Below are positions 44,966 to 54,357 of a DNA stretch of 64,000 bases, piece after piece (positions within the stretch are counted from its first letter, which is position 1; the number at the start of each line of letters is the position of its first letter). The position numbers and the translations under genes were made by a program. This DNA is from an uncultured Mogibacterium sp. (GTDB lineage Bacteria > Bacillota > Clostridia > Peptostreptococcales > Anaerovoracaceae), in NCBI RefSeq assembly GCF_938041965.1, contig NZ_CALISE010000019.1, positions 62,001-126,000 of the forward strand. The letters are read 5' to 3'. The notes under the pieces are model-generated. The model had not been told where the DNA came from. It did no database searches and saw nothing but the letters and a program-made list of their open reading frames with translations.

Positions 44966-46642
44966 TTATTTCTCCTCTTCTATCATTCGGTTAATTCTGG
45001 CTCTGACCATATCTTCGCCCATAATCTGCTGTATTGCCCATACATCAGGAGACTGTGCACGACCGACGAGAGCAAGTCTGATAACTGTGCTTACGTGGCC
45101 AACGTGTCCCTTATAATCATCTGGATTCTTTTTGTAGTCCTTAGGCTTTGCAGCATAACCTAGGTTAGTTGCAATTTCTCTTATCTTATTGAACCATTCT
45201 TCCTGTGTATCGGCGTGGTTGTAAGATGATAGGTATTCTTCAAGAATCTTTACCTTATCGGCTTCAGCTTCGGCAGGGACTTCATCAATGACTTTAAAAC
45301 TCTGATCGTAGAAATAGCTGATGAATTCCATAATCTGCCTTGCGTACACGAGGTCCTTGCGAGGTTTTTTCTCATCTCTACCTAAGTCAAGAATTTTCAC
45401 TAGAAGACCCATGTCATCGAATATGTAACCGTACTCAGGTGCGAACTCGAGTGACCATTCCTGCAAAAATTCTGCAATCTTAGGAGCAGGAATGTGAAGC
45501 ATAGCCTCCTTGCTCACATCGTTAAGCTTATCGAGGTCAAAAAGTGCACCAGAGTTACTCATCTTCTCAGTGGTGAATTTGAATTCATCGATATCTGCCT
45601 CTGGATTCTCCATGCGCCATTCCTCGTAATTTGAGTTCAAAATAGTTAGTAGATACTCCCTAACTGCAGCAGGATGATATCCCTGATCTCTATAATAATC
45701 CAGTGAGAGCTCGGGGTCCTTGCGCTTCGACAGCTTCCTCTTGTTGCCATCTTCTCCTATTTTCATCAGCTGAGCGGTGTGGCAATATACTGGAAGTTCG
45801 AATCCTAGCTTCTCAAATAGCTCGACGTGAATTGGAAGTGAAGGTAGCCATTCTTCCCCGCGGATGACGTGAGTCGTTCTCATCAGGTGGTCGTCAACGG
45901 CATGTGCAAAATGATAAGTCGGAATACCTGTAGTCTTAATTATTACGACGTCCTGAAAGTTTTCCGGCACATCAAGGGTGCCTCTTATTCCATCAACGAC
46001 TTTATTTCTCTTGATATCCTCGCCGGTAGCGTTAGGGGTACCGTATGACTTTAATCTTATTACAAATGGGTCGCCATCCGAGATATGATCGATTACAAGT
46101 TTTTCAATATCAGGATCCTTATCCCAATCCCTATACTTTGACCATCCCGCATAGATTCCAGGAGCGATCTTTTCCTTTTCTTGCTTCTCTCTAATCTCGC
46201 TGATCTCTTCTTCTGTTAGGAAACAAGGGTATGCTTTGCCTTCAGCGAGCAGCTTCTTGGCATAGAATCTATATATTTCTCCGCGGTGGCTCTGCGTATA
46301 ATCGCCGTAGCTACCGACATCACCATGTTCAGTGACACCTTCGTCGAACTTGATTCCGAAGAATGCTAGAGACGAGATAATTGTTTCTACGGCATTTTCG
46401 ACAAACCTCTTATCGTCAGTGTCTTCGATTCTAAGATAGAAGACACCCTTGCTCTGGTGAGCGAGTCTCTCGTCTACAAAAGCACCATACAGATTTCCGA
46501 GATGGATAAATCCAGTAGGGCTTGGACCAAGTCTGGTGACTTTAGCTCCCTCAGGGAGATTACGCTTAGGGTACATGGCTTCGTAGTCAGTATCGTTTGC
46601 AATCTCAGGATAGATGAGTTCGCTGAGCTCAATTGAATTCAT
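44966..46642 (-). CDS. gltX: Glutamyl-tRNA synthetase
   Basis: A 558-residue class I synthetase. The HIGH motif is in LGPSPTGFIHLGNLYGA and the KMSKS equivalent is KLSKRKDPE. The C-terminal half is the alpha-helical anticodon-binding region. It charges tRNA-Glu, and in bacteria lacking GlnRS also tRNA-Gln for later amidation. AGGAGGAT precedes the ATG. I looked for a T-box leader upstream and found none. The sugar nucleotidyltransferase-like gene follows at once. Confidence 0.94.
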   Translation of the reverse strand: MNSIELSELIYPEIANDTDYEAMYPKRNLPEGAKVTRLGPSPTGFIHLGNLYGAFVDERLAHQSKGVFYLRIEDTDDKRFVENAVETIISSLAFFGIKFDEGVTEHGDVGSYGDYTQSHRGEIYRFYAKKLLAEGKAYPCFLTEEEISEIREKQEKEKIAPGIYAGWSKYRDWDKDPDIEKLVIDHISDGDPFVIRLKSYGTPNATGEDIKRNKVVDGIRGTLDVPENFQDVVIIKTTGIPTYHFAHAVDDHLMRTTHVIRGEEWLPSLPIHVELFEKLGFELPVYCHTAQLMKIGEDGNKRKLSKRKDPELSLDYYRDQGYHPAAVREYLLTILNSNYEEWRMENPEADIDEFKFTTEKMSNSGALFDLDKLNDVSKEAMLHIPAPKIAEFLQEWSLEFAPEYGYIFDDMGLLVKILDLGRDEKKPRKDLVYARQIMEFISYFYDQSFKVIDEVPAEAEADKVKILEEYLSSYNHADTQEEWFNKIREIATNLGYAAKPKDYKKNPDDYKGHVGHVSTVIRLALVGRAQSPDVWAIQQIMGEDMVRARINRMIEEEK

Positions 46643-46827
46643 ATTAATCCTCCTGCGTTTAAATCTAATTAACTAATTAAGTTTACCATATTAATGCCAT
46701 CAGTTGTAGAGCAGTGAGCATATATCCTTAACTTATAGAACCTATAAATTGCTTGAGAAAATCATTTAATGAGAATATTGATTTCGAAAAAAGACGTTTT
46801 ATGAAAACTGTATCTTTCTTAATCTTA

Positions 46828-46836
46828 TGGTATAAT
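46828..46836 (+). promoter_or_regulatory. Extended -10 promoter for the tmk cluster
   Basis: TGG-TATAAT (46828-46836) forms an extended -10 element 55 bases before the small membrane protein. No convincing -35 is seen. Confidence 0.5.
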
Positions 46837-46890
46837 ACATTCTGTATACATGTGAGATAATGAAGCAAAAAGTGTGGGAGGAAAGCCCGT

Positions 46891-47115
46891 ATGATATTGT
46901 TCAAATACATATTGGCGCTGCTGCTGACGGTGCCAATGGGTATCTTAGGTATTTACCTGTTTGTAGATTATTTTGACACTGTAAAAGGCAAGAAGCAGGC
47001 TAGACAAGCGGCAGAGAAGCGCAAGGTAGAGGAACGAAAGAAGGCTCGAAAGGAAGGGTTTACTATTCACATTCCAGACCCTATAGAGCAATCCGATAGA
47101 AATACGCATAGATAG
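46891..47115 (+). CDS. Small membrane protein of unknown function
   Basis: A 74-residue protein with one N-terminal membrane segment (ILALLLTVPMGILGIYLFVD) followed by a very basic, helical stretch rich in Lys, Arg, Glu and Ala and a polar tail. GGGAGG lies 13 bases before the ATG. It is 11 bases upstream of tmk and probably in the same transcript. I do not recognise the family. Confidence 0.65.
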   Translation: MILFKYILALLLTVPMGILGIYLFVDYFDTVKGKKQARQAAEKRKVEERKKARKEGFTIHIPDPIEQSDRNTHR

Positions 47116-47126
47116 GTGGTGGCGAA

Positions 47127-47747
47127 GTGCCAAAGGGAATTTTTATTACGCTTGAGGGGCCGGATGGCTCTGGCAAAAGCACACAGGTTGAAAATATTAG
47201 GGCTTATTTTGCAAGTAAATGCAGGGAGGTTGTAGTTTCCAGGGAACCCGGTGGAACGTCGATTAGCGAGAAGCTTCGCAGCATCGTTTTGGATAATGCA
47301 AATGCCGAGATGGACGATGTTACAGAGATGTTAATATATGCGGCCGCTAGGGCACAGCATGTTGCTGAGAAGATAAGGCCAGCGCTCGAGAGAGGTGCGG
47401 TTGTAATTTGCGATAGATTTGTCGATTCAAGCATCGCATATCAAGGCTTTGGAAGAAACCTTGGTGATCAGGTTTCTGAGGTGAATAGATATGCGACAGG
47501 CGGACTTGAGCCAGATGTCACTTTCTTCATGGACTTAGACCCTGAGATTGGTAGAGCTAGAATCGGTAAAGATGTTAGAGACAGACTTGAGCAGCAGAAG
47601 CTGGATTTCCACTATCGTGTGTACGATGGCTATAAGGCGCTTTGCGATAAATACCCTGAGCGCATAGTCAGGATTGATGCGAGTAAAACGATAGATGAGA
47701 TAAAGGTCGACATTTATTCGAAACTCGAGACACTCGAGACACTATAG
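47127..47747 (+). CDS. tmk: Thymidylate kinase
   Basis: A 206-residue P-loop kinase that phosphorylates dTMP to dTDP. The P-loop is LEGPDGSGKSTQ near the N terminus; SREPGGT and CDRFVDSSIAYQGFGR are the DRX and LID-side motifs. The start is GTG with a GGTGG-type site upstream. It leads the conserved Firmicutes cluster tmk-holB-ricT-trmN6. Confidence 0.95.
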   Translation: MPKGIFITLEGPDGSGKSTQVENIRAYFASKCREVVVSREPGGTSISEKLRSIVLDNANAEMDDVTEMLIYAAARAQHVAEKIRPALERGAVVICDRFVDSSIAYQGFGRNLGDQVSEVNRYATGGLEPDVTFFMDLDPEIGRARIGKDVRDRLEQQKLDFHYRVYDGYKALCDKYPERIVRIDASKTIDEIKVDIYSKLETLETL

Positions 47748-47771
47748 CATAGAGATAATATAGCGAGATAG

Positions 47772-48575
47772 ATGACTGAATATTTCACAGGCATCGGAGG
47801 ATATGGGAGAGATATGGCACGGGAATATGCACATGCATACATCATAGAGGGAAGAAGTGGTGAAGAAAGGGATGATTATATCAGAAGCTTTGCAAAAGAT
47901 ATAATTTGCCCTAATGCGGACTTGTCTGGACATGCGTGTGGAAACTGTCCCGCCTGCATAAGGGTGAGCAGCGGTACTCATGAAGACCTGTTCTTTATGA
48001 GCCAGAGCGGTAAGGAAACTTATAAGACGGCTGACGCAGCAGCCATGATAGAAAGACTTAGCATGAGACCTTATGGAGAGCACAATGTGGGTATCATTGA
48101 TAACGCAGAGAGGCTCAGCGAAATAGTTCAGAATAAGCTGCTCAAAACATTGGAAGAGCCATATCCTGGTACGGTAATCATTCTCGCTACAGATAACAAA
48201 GCGTCGCTTCTACCTACAGTAAGGTCCAGATGTGTCGAATTAAGAATGCATGAACAAACAAGCGATTTTGCAAACTCAGATAGCATTGAGCTTCTGATGA
48301 AAGAGTGGTTTGGTAAGACGTATTTTTTCAAAATCCGCGAACTCATTAGGAAAAGCTTTAAAGGCAATGAGGAGGCGTTTAAGTTTCTAGATGCACTGGA
48401 GAATAATTTGCACGAAAAGCTGATAGGTGGCGAAAGACTTCCTAAGGATGCTGGAGCTATTCTACAGATGATTGATAAAGTTGAGGAGACGAGGATAAAT
48501 ATCAAGCGTGGCATGAGCCCAGAATATGCGTTAAATTCATTGTTTCTGAGCAGAAATAACATAAATAATCGTTAG
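47772..48575 (+). CDS. holB: DNA polymerase III subunit delta'-like
   Basis: A 267-residue clamp-loader subunit. The P-loop position reads IEGRSGEERDDY without the GKT lysine, as in non-ATP-binding delta' proteins. A zinc module is formed by cysteines in ICPNADLSGHACGNCPAC, and the sensor/SRC-like region is RSRCVELRM. NKLLKTLEEPYPGTVIIL is the family signature. ATG 47814 is an alternative start closer to the conserved HAYIIEG. Position between tmk and ricT supports the call. Confidence 0.88.
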   Translation: MTEYFTGIGGYGRDMAREYAHAYIIEGRSGEERDDYIRSFAKDIICPNADLSGHACGNCPACIRVSSGTHEDLFFMSQSGKETYKTADAAAMIERLSMRPYGEHNVGIIDNAERLSEIVQNKLLKTLEEPYPGTVIILATDNKASLLPTVRSRCVELRMHEQTSDFANSDSIELLMKEWFGKTYFFKIRELIRKSFKGNEEAFKFLDALENNLHEKLIGGERLPKDAGAILQMIDKVEETRINIKRGMSPEYALNSLFLSRNNINNR

Positions 48576-48630
48576 CAACTATCCGGATGCTTAAATTCGG
48601 TTTTTAATAGATAAGAAGGGAAATTTATAG

Positions 48631-49548
48631 ATGGTAGAAATTATAGGTGTAGGCTTTATGAAAGCTAACAAGACATACTACTTCGATCCAGCGGGGGTTA
48701 GTTACGAGCTCGGTGAACTAGTAATAGTTGAGACAGCTAGGGGGATGGAGCTCGGTCATATTTCAATAGCAAACTGTGAGATTGATGAAAGTGAGCTTGT
48801 TGCACCGCTCAAGGGTGTAGAACGCAAGGCGACGAAGGAAGATATACAGAGATATAAAGACAATCTTGCTAAGCGTGACGGCGCTATGAAGGTCTGCGAA
48901 GAGAAAATTTTACAGCACAAGCTGGATATGAAGCTTGTAGATGCCGAATTTACGATAGATGGTACAAAGGTTATATTCTACTTCTCAGCAGATGGAAGAA
49001 TTGATTTTAGAGGGCTTGTAAAAGACCTTGCGTCCCAGTTCAAGATGAGAATAGAACTTCGTCAGATTGGCGTTCGAGATGAAGCGAAGATGCTCGGGGG
49101 TATAGGGATTTGTGGCAGACCACTTTGCTGCAGCAAGTGGTTAAATGACTTTCAGCCTGTTTCAATCAAGATGGCAAAGCAGCAGAATCTATCTCTCAAT
49201 CCATCCAAGATATCTGGTACTTGTGGCAGACTAATGTGCTGCTTAAACTTTGAAAATAAGACGTATCAGGAGCTCCGCAAGGGAATGCCTAATGAGGGAG
49301 AGCGCATCGAAACTCCAGATGGAATAGCTAAGGTTGTAAACGTCGATCTATTTAATGGAAAGGTCACAGCAAGACTTATCGTCGAGGATAAAGAAACTGG
49401 AGAAGATACGCTCGGTCCTGATTACAATATCTATTTCAAAAAAGAAATTAAGCGAATAGATAAGAAACACTATCACAAGAAAAATGATGACCTGGGAGAC
49501 CTCGATGAAGAGACTCTGAAGGAGATTAAAGAGTTAACGCGCGACTAG
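48631..49548 (+). CDS. ricT: PSP1-domain protein RicT (YaaT)
   Basis: A 305-residue RicT homologue. The PSP1 domain carries conserved cysteines in GICGRPLCCSKW and GTCGRLMCCLNFE. In Bacillus subtilis these cysteines in the RicA-RicF-RicT (Y-)complex hold Fe-S clusters, and the complex works with RNase Y in mRNA processing and phosphorelay control. RicA and RicF are not in this window. Context with holB and trmN6 is the standard Firmicutes order. Confidence 0.93.
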   Translation: MVEIIGVGFMKANKTYYFDPAGVSYELGELVIVETARGMELGHISIANCEIDESELVAPLKGVERKATKEDIQRYKDNLAKRDGAMKVCEEKILQHKLDMKLVDAEFTIDGTKVIFYFSADGRIDFRGLVKDLASQFKMRIELRQIGVRDEAKMLGGIGICGRPLCCSKWLNDFQPVSIKMAKQQNLSLNPSKISGTCGRLMCCLNFENKTYQELRKGMPNEGERIETPDGIAKVVNVDLFNGKVTARLIVEDKETGEDTLGPDYNIYFKKEIKRIDKKHYHKKNDDLGDLDEETLKEIKELTRD

Positions 49549-49586
49549 TTTAGGCATATTGAATGCCTTAAGGTGAGGATCTAGAT

Positions 49587-50333
49587 ATGCAAAGAAAAAC
49601 AGAGCGAATCGACGATATAGGAATGGGCGGCTTTAAGGTCGTACAAGGAGATGGCTTTAGCTACGGGATTGATGCGGTTCTGCTAGCAGCTTTTGCCAGT
49701 GGCGAAACCGGTGCCAAACCTATCAAGAGCAGGCTCAAAATGCGCGTAGCTGACCTCGGGACAGGAAATGGGATTATTCCATTTATCCTTGCACACAAGC
49801 TTCCTCTATCGGAGATTGTAGGATTTGAAAAGAATCCGGTAGCTCTTGATAGAGCGGTGCGTGGACGTGGGATGAATGCGCTTGAGAATAGACTACGCTT
49901 TGTTCTCACTGATATTTCTCAGTTTGATGGATACGATTATGTCTTCGATGCTGTTGTAACCAATCCGCCTTACTTTAGACGCGGTTCTGGGATTCCAAAC
50001 GAAGATAGCGCAAAGTTTATTTCGCGACACGAGACCACGGCTGGAATCGCTGAATTTGCAAAGTGTGGAAGTCAGATTCTGAAGTCCGGAGGCGACTTCT
50101 ACATGATTCATAGGCCGTCGCGTCTACCGGACATCAGCGAAGCACTGCGAGCAGCAACGCTCGAACCCAAGGAGCTGCAGCTCGTCGTACCGAGTAGCAA
50201 TGAACCAGCAAACCTGGTTCTCATCCATGCAGTGTCAGGTGCAAAGCCTGACCTCAAGATGCTGCCGGAGATTGCAGTATATAATTCCGATGGCAGTGGA
50301 TATACAGATTTGATAAAACGCATATATTTATAG
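49587..50333 (+). CDS. trmN6: tRNA1(Val) (adenine(37)-N6)-methyltransferase-like
   Basis: A 248-residue class I SAM-dependent N6-adenine methyltransferase. VADLGTGNGIIPFIL is the SAM-binding motif I and VVTNPPYFRRGSG contains the catalytic NPPY. It matches the YfiC/TrmN6 (YabB) family encoded downstream of ricT in many Firmicutes. The tRNA target in Firmicutes is not firmly established. Confidence 0.88.
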   Translation: MQRKTERIDDIGMGGFKVVQGDGFSYGIDAVLLAAFASGETGAKPIKSRLKMRVADLGTGNGIIPFILAHKLPLSEIVGFEKNPVALDRAVRGRGMNALENRLRFVLTDISQFDGYDYVFDAVVTNPPYFRRGSGIPNEDSAKFISRHETTAGIAEFAKCGSQILKSGGDFYMIHRPSRLPDISEALRAATLEPKELQLVVPSSNEPANLVLIHAVSGAKPDLKMLPEIAVYNSDGSGYTDLIKRIYL

Positions 50334-50452
50334 ATTTGGTATACAAGATGAATATTATAAAGGAATATATGAGATATCGTATATTTATAAGATTGAACAT
50401 ACAATATGCCTAAGGTATAATTTATATACTACGTAAAGAGTAGAAGGAGGGA

Positions 50453-50854
50453 ATGATGAGAGTCTCATTAGATATCAAGCAGGCGGCAATATTGCTAGTG
50501 CTAATTGCACTGTTTATACTCATAATTTTCTTGATTAGATTGGCTATCAAGCTTGCTGATACACTTAGAAACGTGGATGAGTTGTTAGCTGATACCAAGA
50601 GGATGACCACAATTGCAGCAGCTAGAACTGAACAGGTTGATGAGCAGATAGACCATGCTATTGATATGTTTACGAGTGTGAGCGATAAAATTAATGAGAA
50701 CCGGTCTATTATTAGGACTGCAGGCAATGTAGGAACTGCAGCTGGTGCACTCAAGTCATTCAGTAGAAAGTCGAAGAAGCGTGCGAATAGATATGAGATG
50801 GACGATATGAATTACGAGCGTCCTAACAGGATTCGTAAGAGAAAACGCAGATAA
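50453..50854 (+). CDS. DUF948-like membrane protein
   Basis: A 133-residue protein with one N-terminal membrane segment (ILLVLIALFILIIFLIRLAI), then a helical stretch of about 70 residues predicted to form a coiled coil (heptad-like LADTLRNVDELLADTKRMTT), and a strongly basic tail. AAGGAGG precedes two adjacent ATG codons (50453, 50456). The shape resembles DUF948 proteins of Firmicutes. Function unknown. Confidence 0.65.
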   Translation: MMRVSLDIKQAAILLVLIALFILIIFLIRLAIKLADTLRNVDELLADTKRMTTIAAARTEQVDEQIDHAIDMFTSVSDKINENRSIIRTAGNVGTAAGALKSFSRKSKKRANRYEMDDMNYERPNRIRKRKRR

Positions 50855-50925
50855 CTTAAGATAAGGCAATTATTTAAGAGGTGCTTTTCGGCATCTCTAT
50901 ATCTATTTATCAAGGAGAAATTTCA

Positions 50926-52209
50926 GTGGCAAAGATACTAGTTAACAATAGCGGACCTTTAGAGGGAGAGGTTAAAATTAGCGGAGCAAAGAATGCAGTT
51001 CTTCCGCTCATGGCAGCGACTCTGCTGACTCCAGACACATGTGTGATCGATGATGTCCCAGACCTGTCAGATGTAACGGTTATGCGCAAGATGCTCGAGC
51101 GCTTTGGAGCAGTCGTATCTATGTCTGATCCAGGTAGGCTTTCGGTCAATGCGGCTGAGATTACTACGGTTGAAGGAGATGCAGAACTCGTGTCCCAGAT
51201 GAGGGCTTCTACGATGGCTATGGGCCCACTTCTTGCGAGATGTGGCAAGGTTGTGATGCCTCTTCCTGGGGGATGCACTATCGGTAAGCGGCCTATTGAC
51301 CTTCACCTCAAGGGATTTAAAGCTCTTGGAGCAACTGTGACGGAGGACCTAGAGAATTCGAGTATCATAATTGAAGCACCGAAAGGCGGTCTTGTAGGTG
51401 ATGCTATTTACCTTGATTTTCCTAGTGTAGGTGCGACAGAGAATATCCTGATGGCAGCGGCGCTTGCCAAAGGGCCTACTATTCTAGAGAATGCAGCCAA
51501 GGAACCTGAGATTGTTGATTTAGCTAATATGCTCAACAAGATGGGGGCGAAAATCAAAGGTGCCGGCACAGATACCATACGTATCACTGGAGTTGATGAG
51601 CTTTCAGGTGCGATTCACACCGTTATTCCAGATAGAATAGAATGTGGAACATTTATGCTAGCTGCTGCTATCACAAGGGGAAAGGTTCTCATTAGAAATG
51701 GTATTCCTGGTCATGTAAGACCGATAATCGCCAAGCTAAAGGAGTGCGGGGTTTCAGTAAATACCGATGAAGATGGTATACTCGTAGATGCAACTAAGGG
51801 AAATCTCGTTGCGACTGATATCAAGACTCTGCCATATCCAGGTTTTCCGACAGATATTCAGTCACCTTTCATGGCATTTCTGACTACTGTCGAAGGAACT
51901 AGCGTCGTTAGAGAGACAGTTTTCGAAAATCGTTTTATGCACGTTGTTGAGCTTAACCGTATGGGTGCTGATATTTCTGCAGATAACAGCAGAGAGGCGA
52001 CGATTCCTGGAGGCAAGCAGCTTCATGGAGCAAAGGTTAGATCGACAGACCTTCGCGCAGGAGCGGCGATGGTGCTTGCGGGATTAGTAGCAACTGGAAC
52101 TACTGAAGTGAGTGAGATTTATCATATCGAAAGAGGATATGAGGATTTTGTAGGGAAATTCAAGAGTCTGGGTGCAGATCTCATGAGAGTGGAGGAACAC
52201 GATGTCTAA
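50926..52209 (+). CDS. murA: UDP-N-acetylglucosamine 1-carboxyvinyltransferase
   Basis: A 427-residue MurA, which transfers enolpyruvate from PEP to UDP-GlcNAc in the first committed step of peptidoglycan synthesis. The start is GTG 50926 with AAGGAG upstream; the frame is open further but has no start with a ribosome binding site. The N-terminal SGAKNAVLPL and the catalytic, fosfomycin-target cysteine C117 in PGGCTIGKRPID are visible. It overlaps fbp by 8 bases. Confidence 0.95.
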   Translation: MAKILVNNSGPLEGEVKISGAKNAVLPLMAATLLTPDTCVIDDVPDLSDVTVMRKMLERFGAVVSMSDPGRLSVNAAEITTVEGDAELVSQMRASTMAMGPLLARCGKVVMPLPGGCTIGKRPIDLHLKGFKALGATVTEDLENSSIIIEAPKGGLVGDAIYLDFPSVGATENILMAAALAKGPTILENAAKEPEIVDLANMLNKMGAKIKGAGTDTIRITGVDELSGAIHTVIPDRIECGTFMLAAAITRGKVLIRNGIPGHVRPIIAKLKECGVSVNTDEDGILVDATKGNLVATDIKTLPYPGFPTDIQSPFMAFLTTVEGTSVVRETVFENRFMHVVELNRMGADISADNSREATIPGGKQLHGAKVRSTDLRAGAAMVLAGLVATGTTEVSEIYHIERGYEDFVGKFKSLGADLMRVEEHDV

Positions 52210-54181
52210 CAATAAGTATCTCGAGATGCTAGCTCAGAAATATCCGAATCATCGCTCTGTAAATGCCGAAATTGTAAATCTTAGAGCGATTCTCGCTCTG
52301 CCGAAGGGGACAGAATACTTTCTAAGCGATCTTCACGGTGAATATGATGCGTTTCAGTACTTTGTGCGCAGTGCATCTGGCACTATCAAGATGAAAATCG
52401 ATGAGAACTTCGGGGCAATTCTTAGCGCAACAGACAGAGAGCAATTAGCGGCACTCATTTACGATCCGGTAAATGAACTCAAGAGAAGAGAGGCTAATGA
52501 GGCTGATTTCAATGCTTGGTGCTCCTCTGCTATTTATAGATTGATAATCATTTGCAGAGCAGTATCTAACAAGTATACCAGATCCAAGGTTAGAAGAATT
52601 CTTCCTGATAATACTGGTTATATTATGGATGAGCTGATGTTTGCGGATGATGATGATAACAGACAGAAATATTATCAAGAAATCATCGATTCGGTAATTG
52701 AATTTAAAATTGCCAAGACGCTGATTACAGAGATTGCCAATACGATAAGTGAACTAGCTGTCGATCACCTTCATATCATCGGAGATATCTTTGATAGAGG
52801 CCCTAAACCTCACAGGATTATGGACTTCCTCATGTCTAGACGGAGTGTGGACATTCAATGGGGTAATCACGACGTTGTGTGGATGGGTGCAGCGTGCGGA
52901 AATAGACCGTGCATTGCGAATATCATTCGCATGAACGTTAGTTACAATAATTTCGATATGCTAGAGTATGGGTACGGCATCAATCTGCGTCCGCTAGCGA
53001 CACGTGCGCAGCAGATTTATGGAGACGATCCTTGTACAGGTTTTATGCCTCATGTACTCGAAAAGAACAGATTTGACCCAATTCCTGAAGAACTTGCAGC
53101 TAAGATGCACAAGATGATTGCGATTATCCAGTTCAAGGTTGAAGGCCAGACAATAATTAACCATCCGGAGTTCAAGCTGGATCACAGGTTGATGCTCGAT
53201 AAGATTAATTTTGATGATGGAACAGTTAATTGCTACGGAGAGGTTTATCCGATCAAGGATACGAACCTTCCGACTATTGACCCAGCAGATCCATACAAGC
53301 TAAGTCCTGAAGAGGAGGAGGTAATGGTTGCGCTTGAAGCGTCTATAACTAATTCCAAGAAACTACAGGAGCATATTAACTTTTTGTATACGCACGGAGC
53401 TCTTTTTACAACATACAATGGCAATCTTTTGTTCCATGGATGCATCCCGTTTACGGAGGATGGCGATTTCATGGAAGTTACAATAGCTGGTAAGACAAAT
53501 CATGGGGCAGGGCTCATGAGACAGCTTGACCAGGAACTAAGAGAAGTCTATTTCAATCCTAGATGCGATCTCGATAAGGCCGATGCTGCAAATTTAATGT
53601 GGTATCTCTGGCTCGGACCAGATTCGCCGCTGTTTGGAAAGGATAAGATGACTACCTTTGAGAGGCTCTTTATCGCAGATAAATCAACTCACAAGGAGCA
53701 TACGGTTCCGTATTATAAGCTGATTAAGAATAAGGACATCTGCATCAAAATTATCCGCGACTTCGATCTTGACCCATCGAAGGGGATTATACTCAATGGG
53801 CATGTTCCGGTTAAAATCAAGGACGGAGAAAGCCCAATCAAGGGAGAAGGTAAACTTATAGTTATCGACGGTGGTATTTCAAAGGCTTATCAGAAGACTA
53901 CTGGAATTGCCGGATACACGTTTATATTTAACTCCTGGTTTATGGCACTATCTGAACACGAGCCATACCATCCGCTCCAGCCAGACGGTACACAGGAATT
54001 TAATAACCCTAATATCGTTACAACTCACACCCTTCCTGCTCGTATGCTTATTATAGATACGGACATAGGGAAGGTGCTGCAGTCTCAGATAGATGACCTT
54101 CAGCAGCTGAATGCTGAATTCCGCAAGGGAACCATCAAGGAAGTTTATCCGAAGAGGGGCAAATACTACTCTAAGAACTAG
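52202..54181 (+). CDS. fbp: Fructose-1,6-bisphosphatase, class 3
   Basis: A 659-residue class 3 FBPase, a calcineurin-like phosphoesterase that provides fructose 6-phosphate in gluconeogenesis. Metal ligands are visible in LSDLHGEYDAF, IGDIFDRGP and WGNHDVVWMGA; further His residues lie in LNGHVPVK. Length is normal for this Firmicutes/Bacteroidetes class. It follows murA with an 8-base overlap. Confidence 0.95.
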   Translation: MSNNKYLEMLAQKYPNHRSVNAEIVNLRAILALPKGTEYFLSDLHGEYDAFQYFVRSASGTIKMKIDENFGAILSATDREQLAALIYDPVNELKRREANEADFNAWCSSAIYRLIIICRAVSNKYTRSKVRRILPDNTGYIMDELMFADDDDNRQKYYQEIIDSVIEFKIAKTLITEIANTISELAVDHLHIIGDIFDRGPKPHRIMDFLMSRRSVDIQWGNHDVVWMGAACGNRPCIANIIRMNVSYNNFDMLEYGYGINLRPLATRAQQIYGDDPCTGFMPHVLEKNRFDPIPEELAAKMHKMIAIIQFKVEGQTIINHPEFKLDHRLMLDKINFDDGTVNCYGEVYPIKDTNLPTIDPADPYKLSPEEEEVMVALEASITNSKKLQEHINFLYTHGALFTTYNGNLLFHGCIPFTEDGDFMEVTIAGKTNHGAGLMRQLDQELREVYFNPRCDLDKADAANLMWYLWLGPDSPLFGKDKMTTFERLFIADKSTHKEHTVPYYKLIKNKDICIKIIRDFDLDPSKGIILNGHVPVKIKDGESPIKGEGKLIVIDGGISKAYQKTTGIAGYTFIFNSWFMALSEHEPYHPLQPDGTQEFNNPNIVTTHTLPARMLIIDTDIGKVLQSQIDDLQQLNAEFRKGTIKEVYPKRGKYYSKN

Positions 54182-54255
54182 GCGATACTCGCTATAAAAG
54201 TGGAACCAAAACTACTAAGTGTCGCTAATACTATTTATCGAAAGAAGGTGCTACT

Positions 54256-54357
54256 ATGATTCGCATAATAAGCGTTGTGCTCGGCGGAATTTTATTTGCT
54301 CTATGCATTTACTATTTTATGTTGCTATACAAGAATAATAGGAGAAATAGATTCTAA
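54256..54357 (+). CDS. 33-residue single-pass membrane microprotein
   Basis: A short frame with an AAGAAGG site 6 bases before the ATG. It encodes one membrane helix (ISVVLGGILFALCIYYFMLL) and a basic tail YKNNRRNRF. Its stop codon overlaps the ATG of the following dehydrogenase by one base, suggesting coupled translation. Length, charge pattern and coupling support a real gene; no family is recognised. Confidence 0.55.
   Translation: MIRIISVVLGGILFALCIYYFMLLYKNNRRNRF

Noticed and set aside
46643..46890. T-box leader for gltX
   Set aside because: No TGGNACCGCG-like T-box sequence and no terminator/antiterminator pair is visible on the minus strand.
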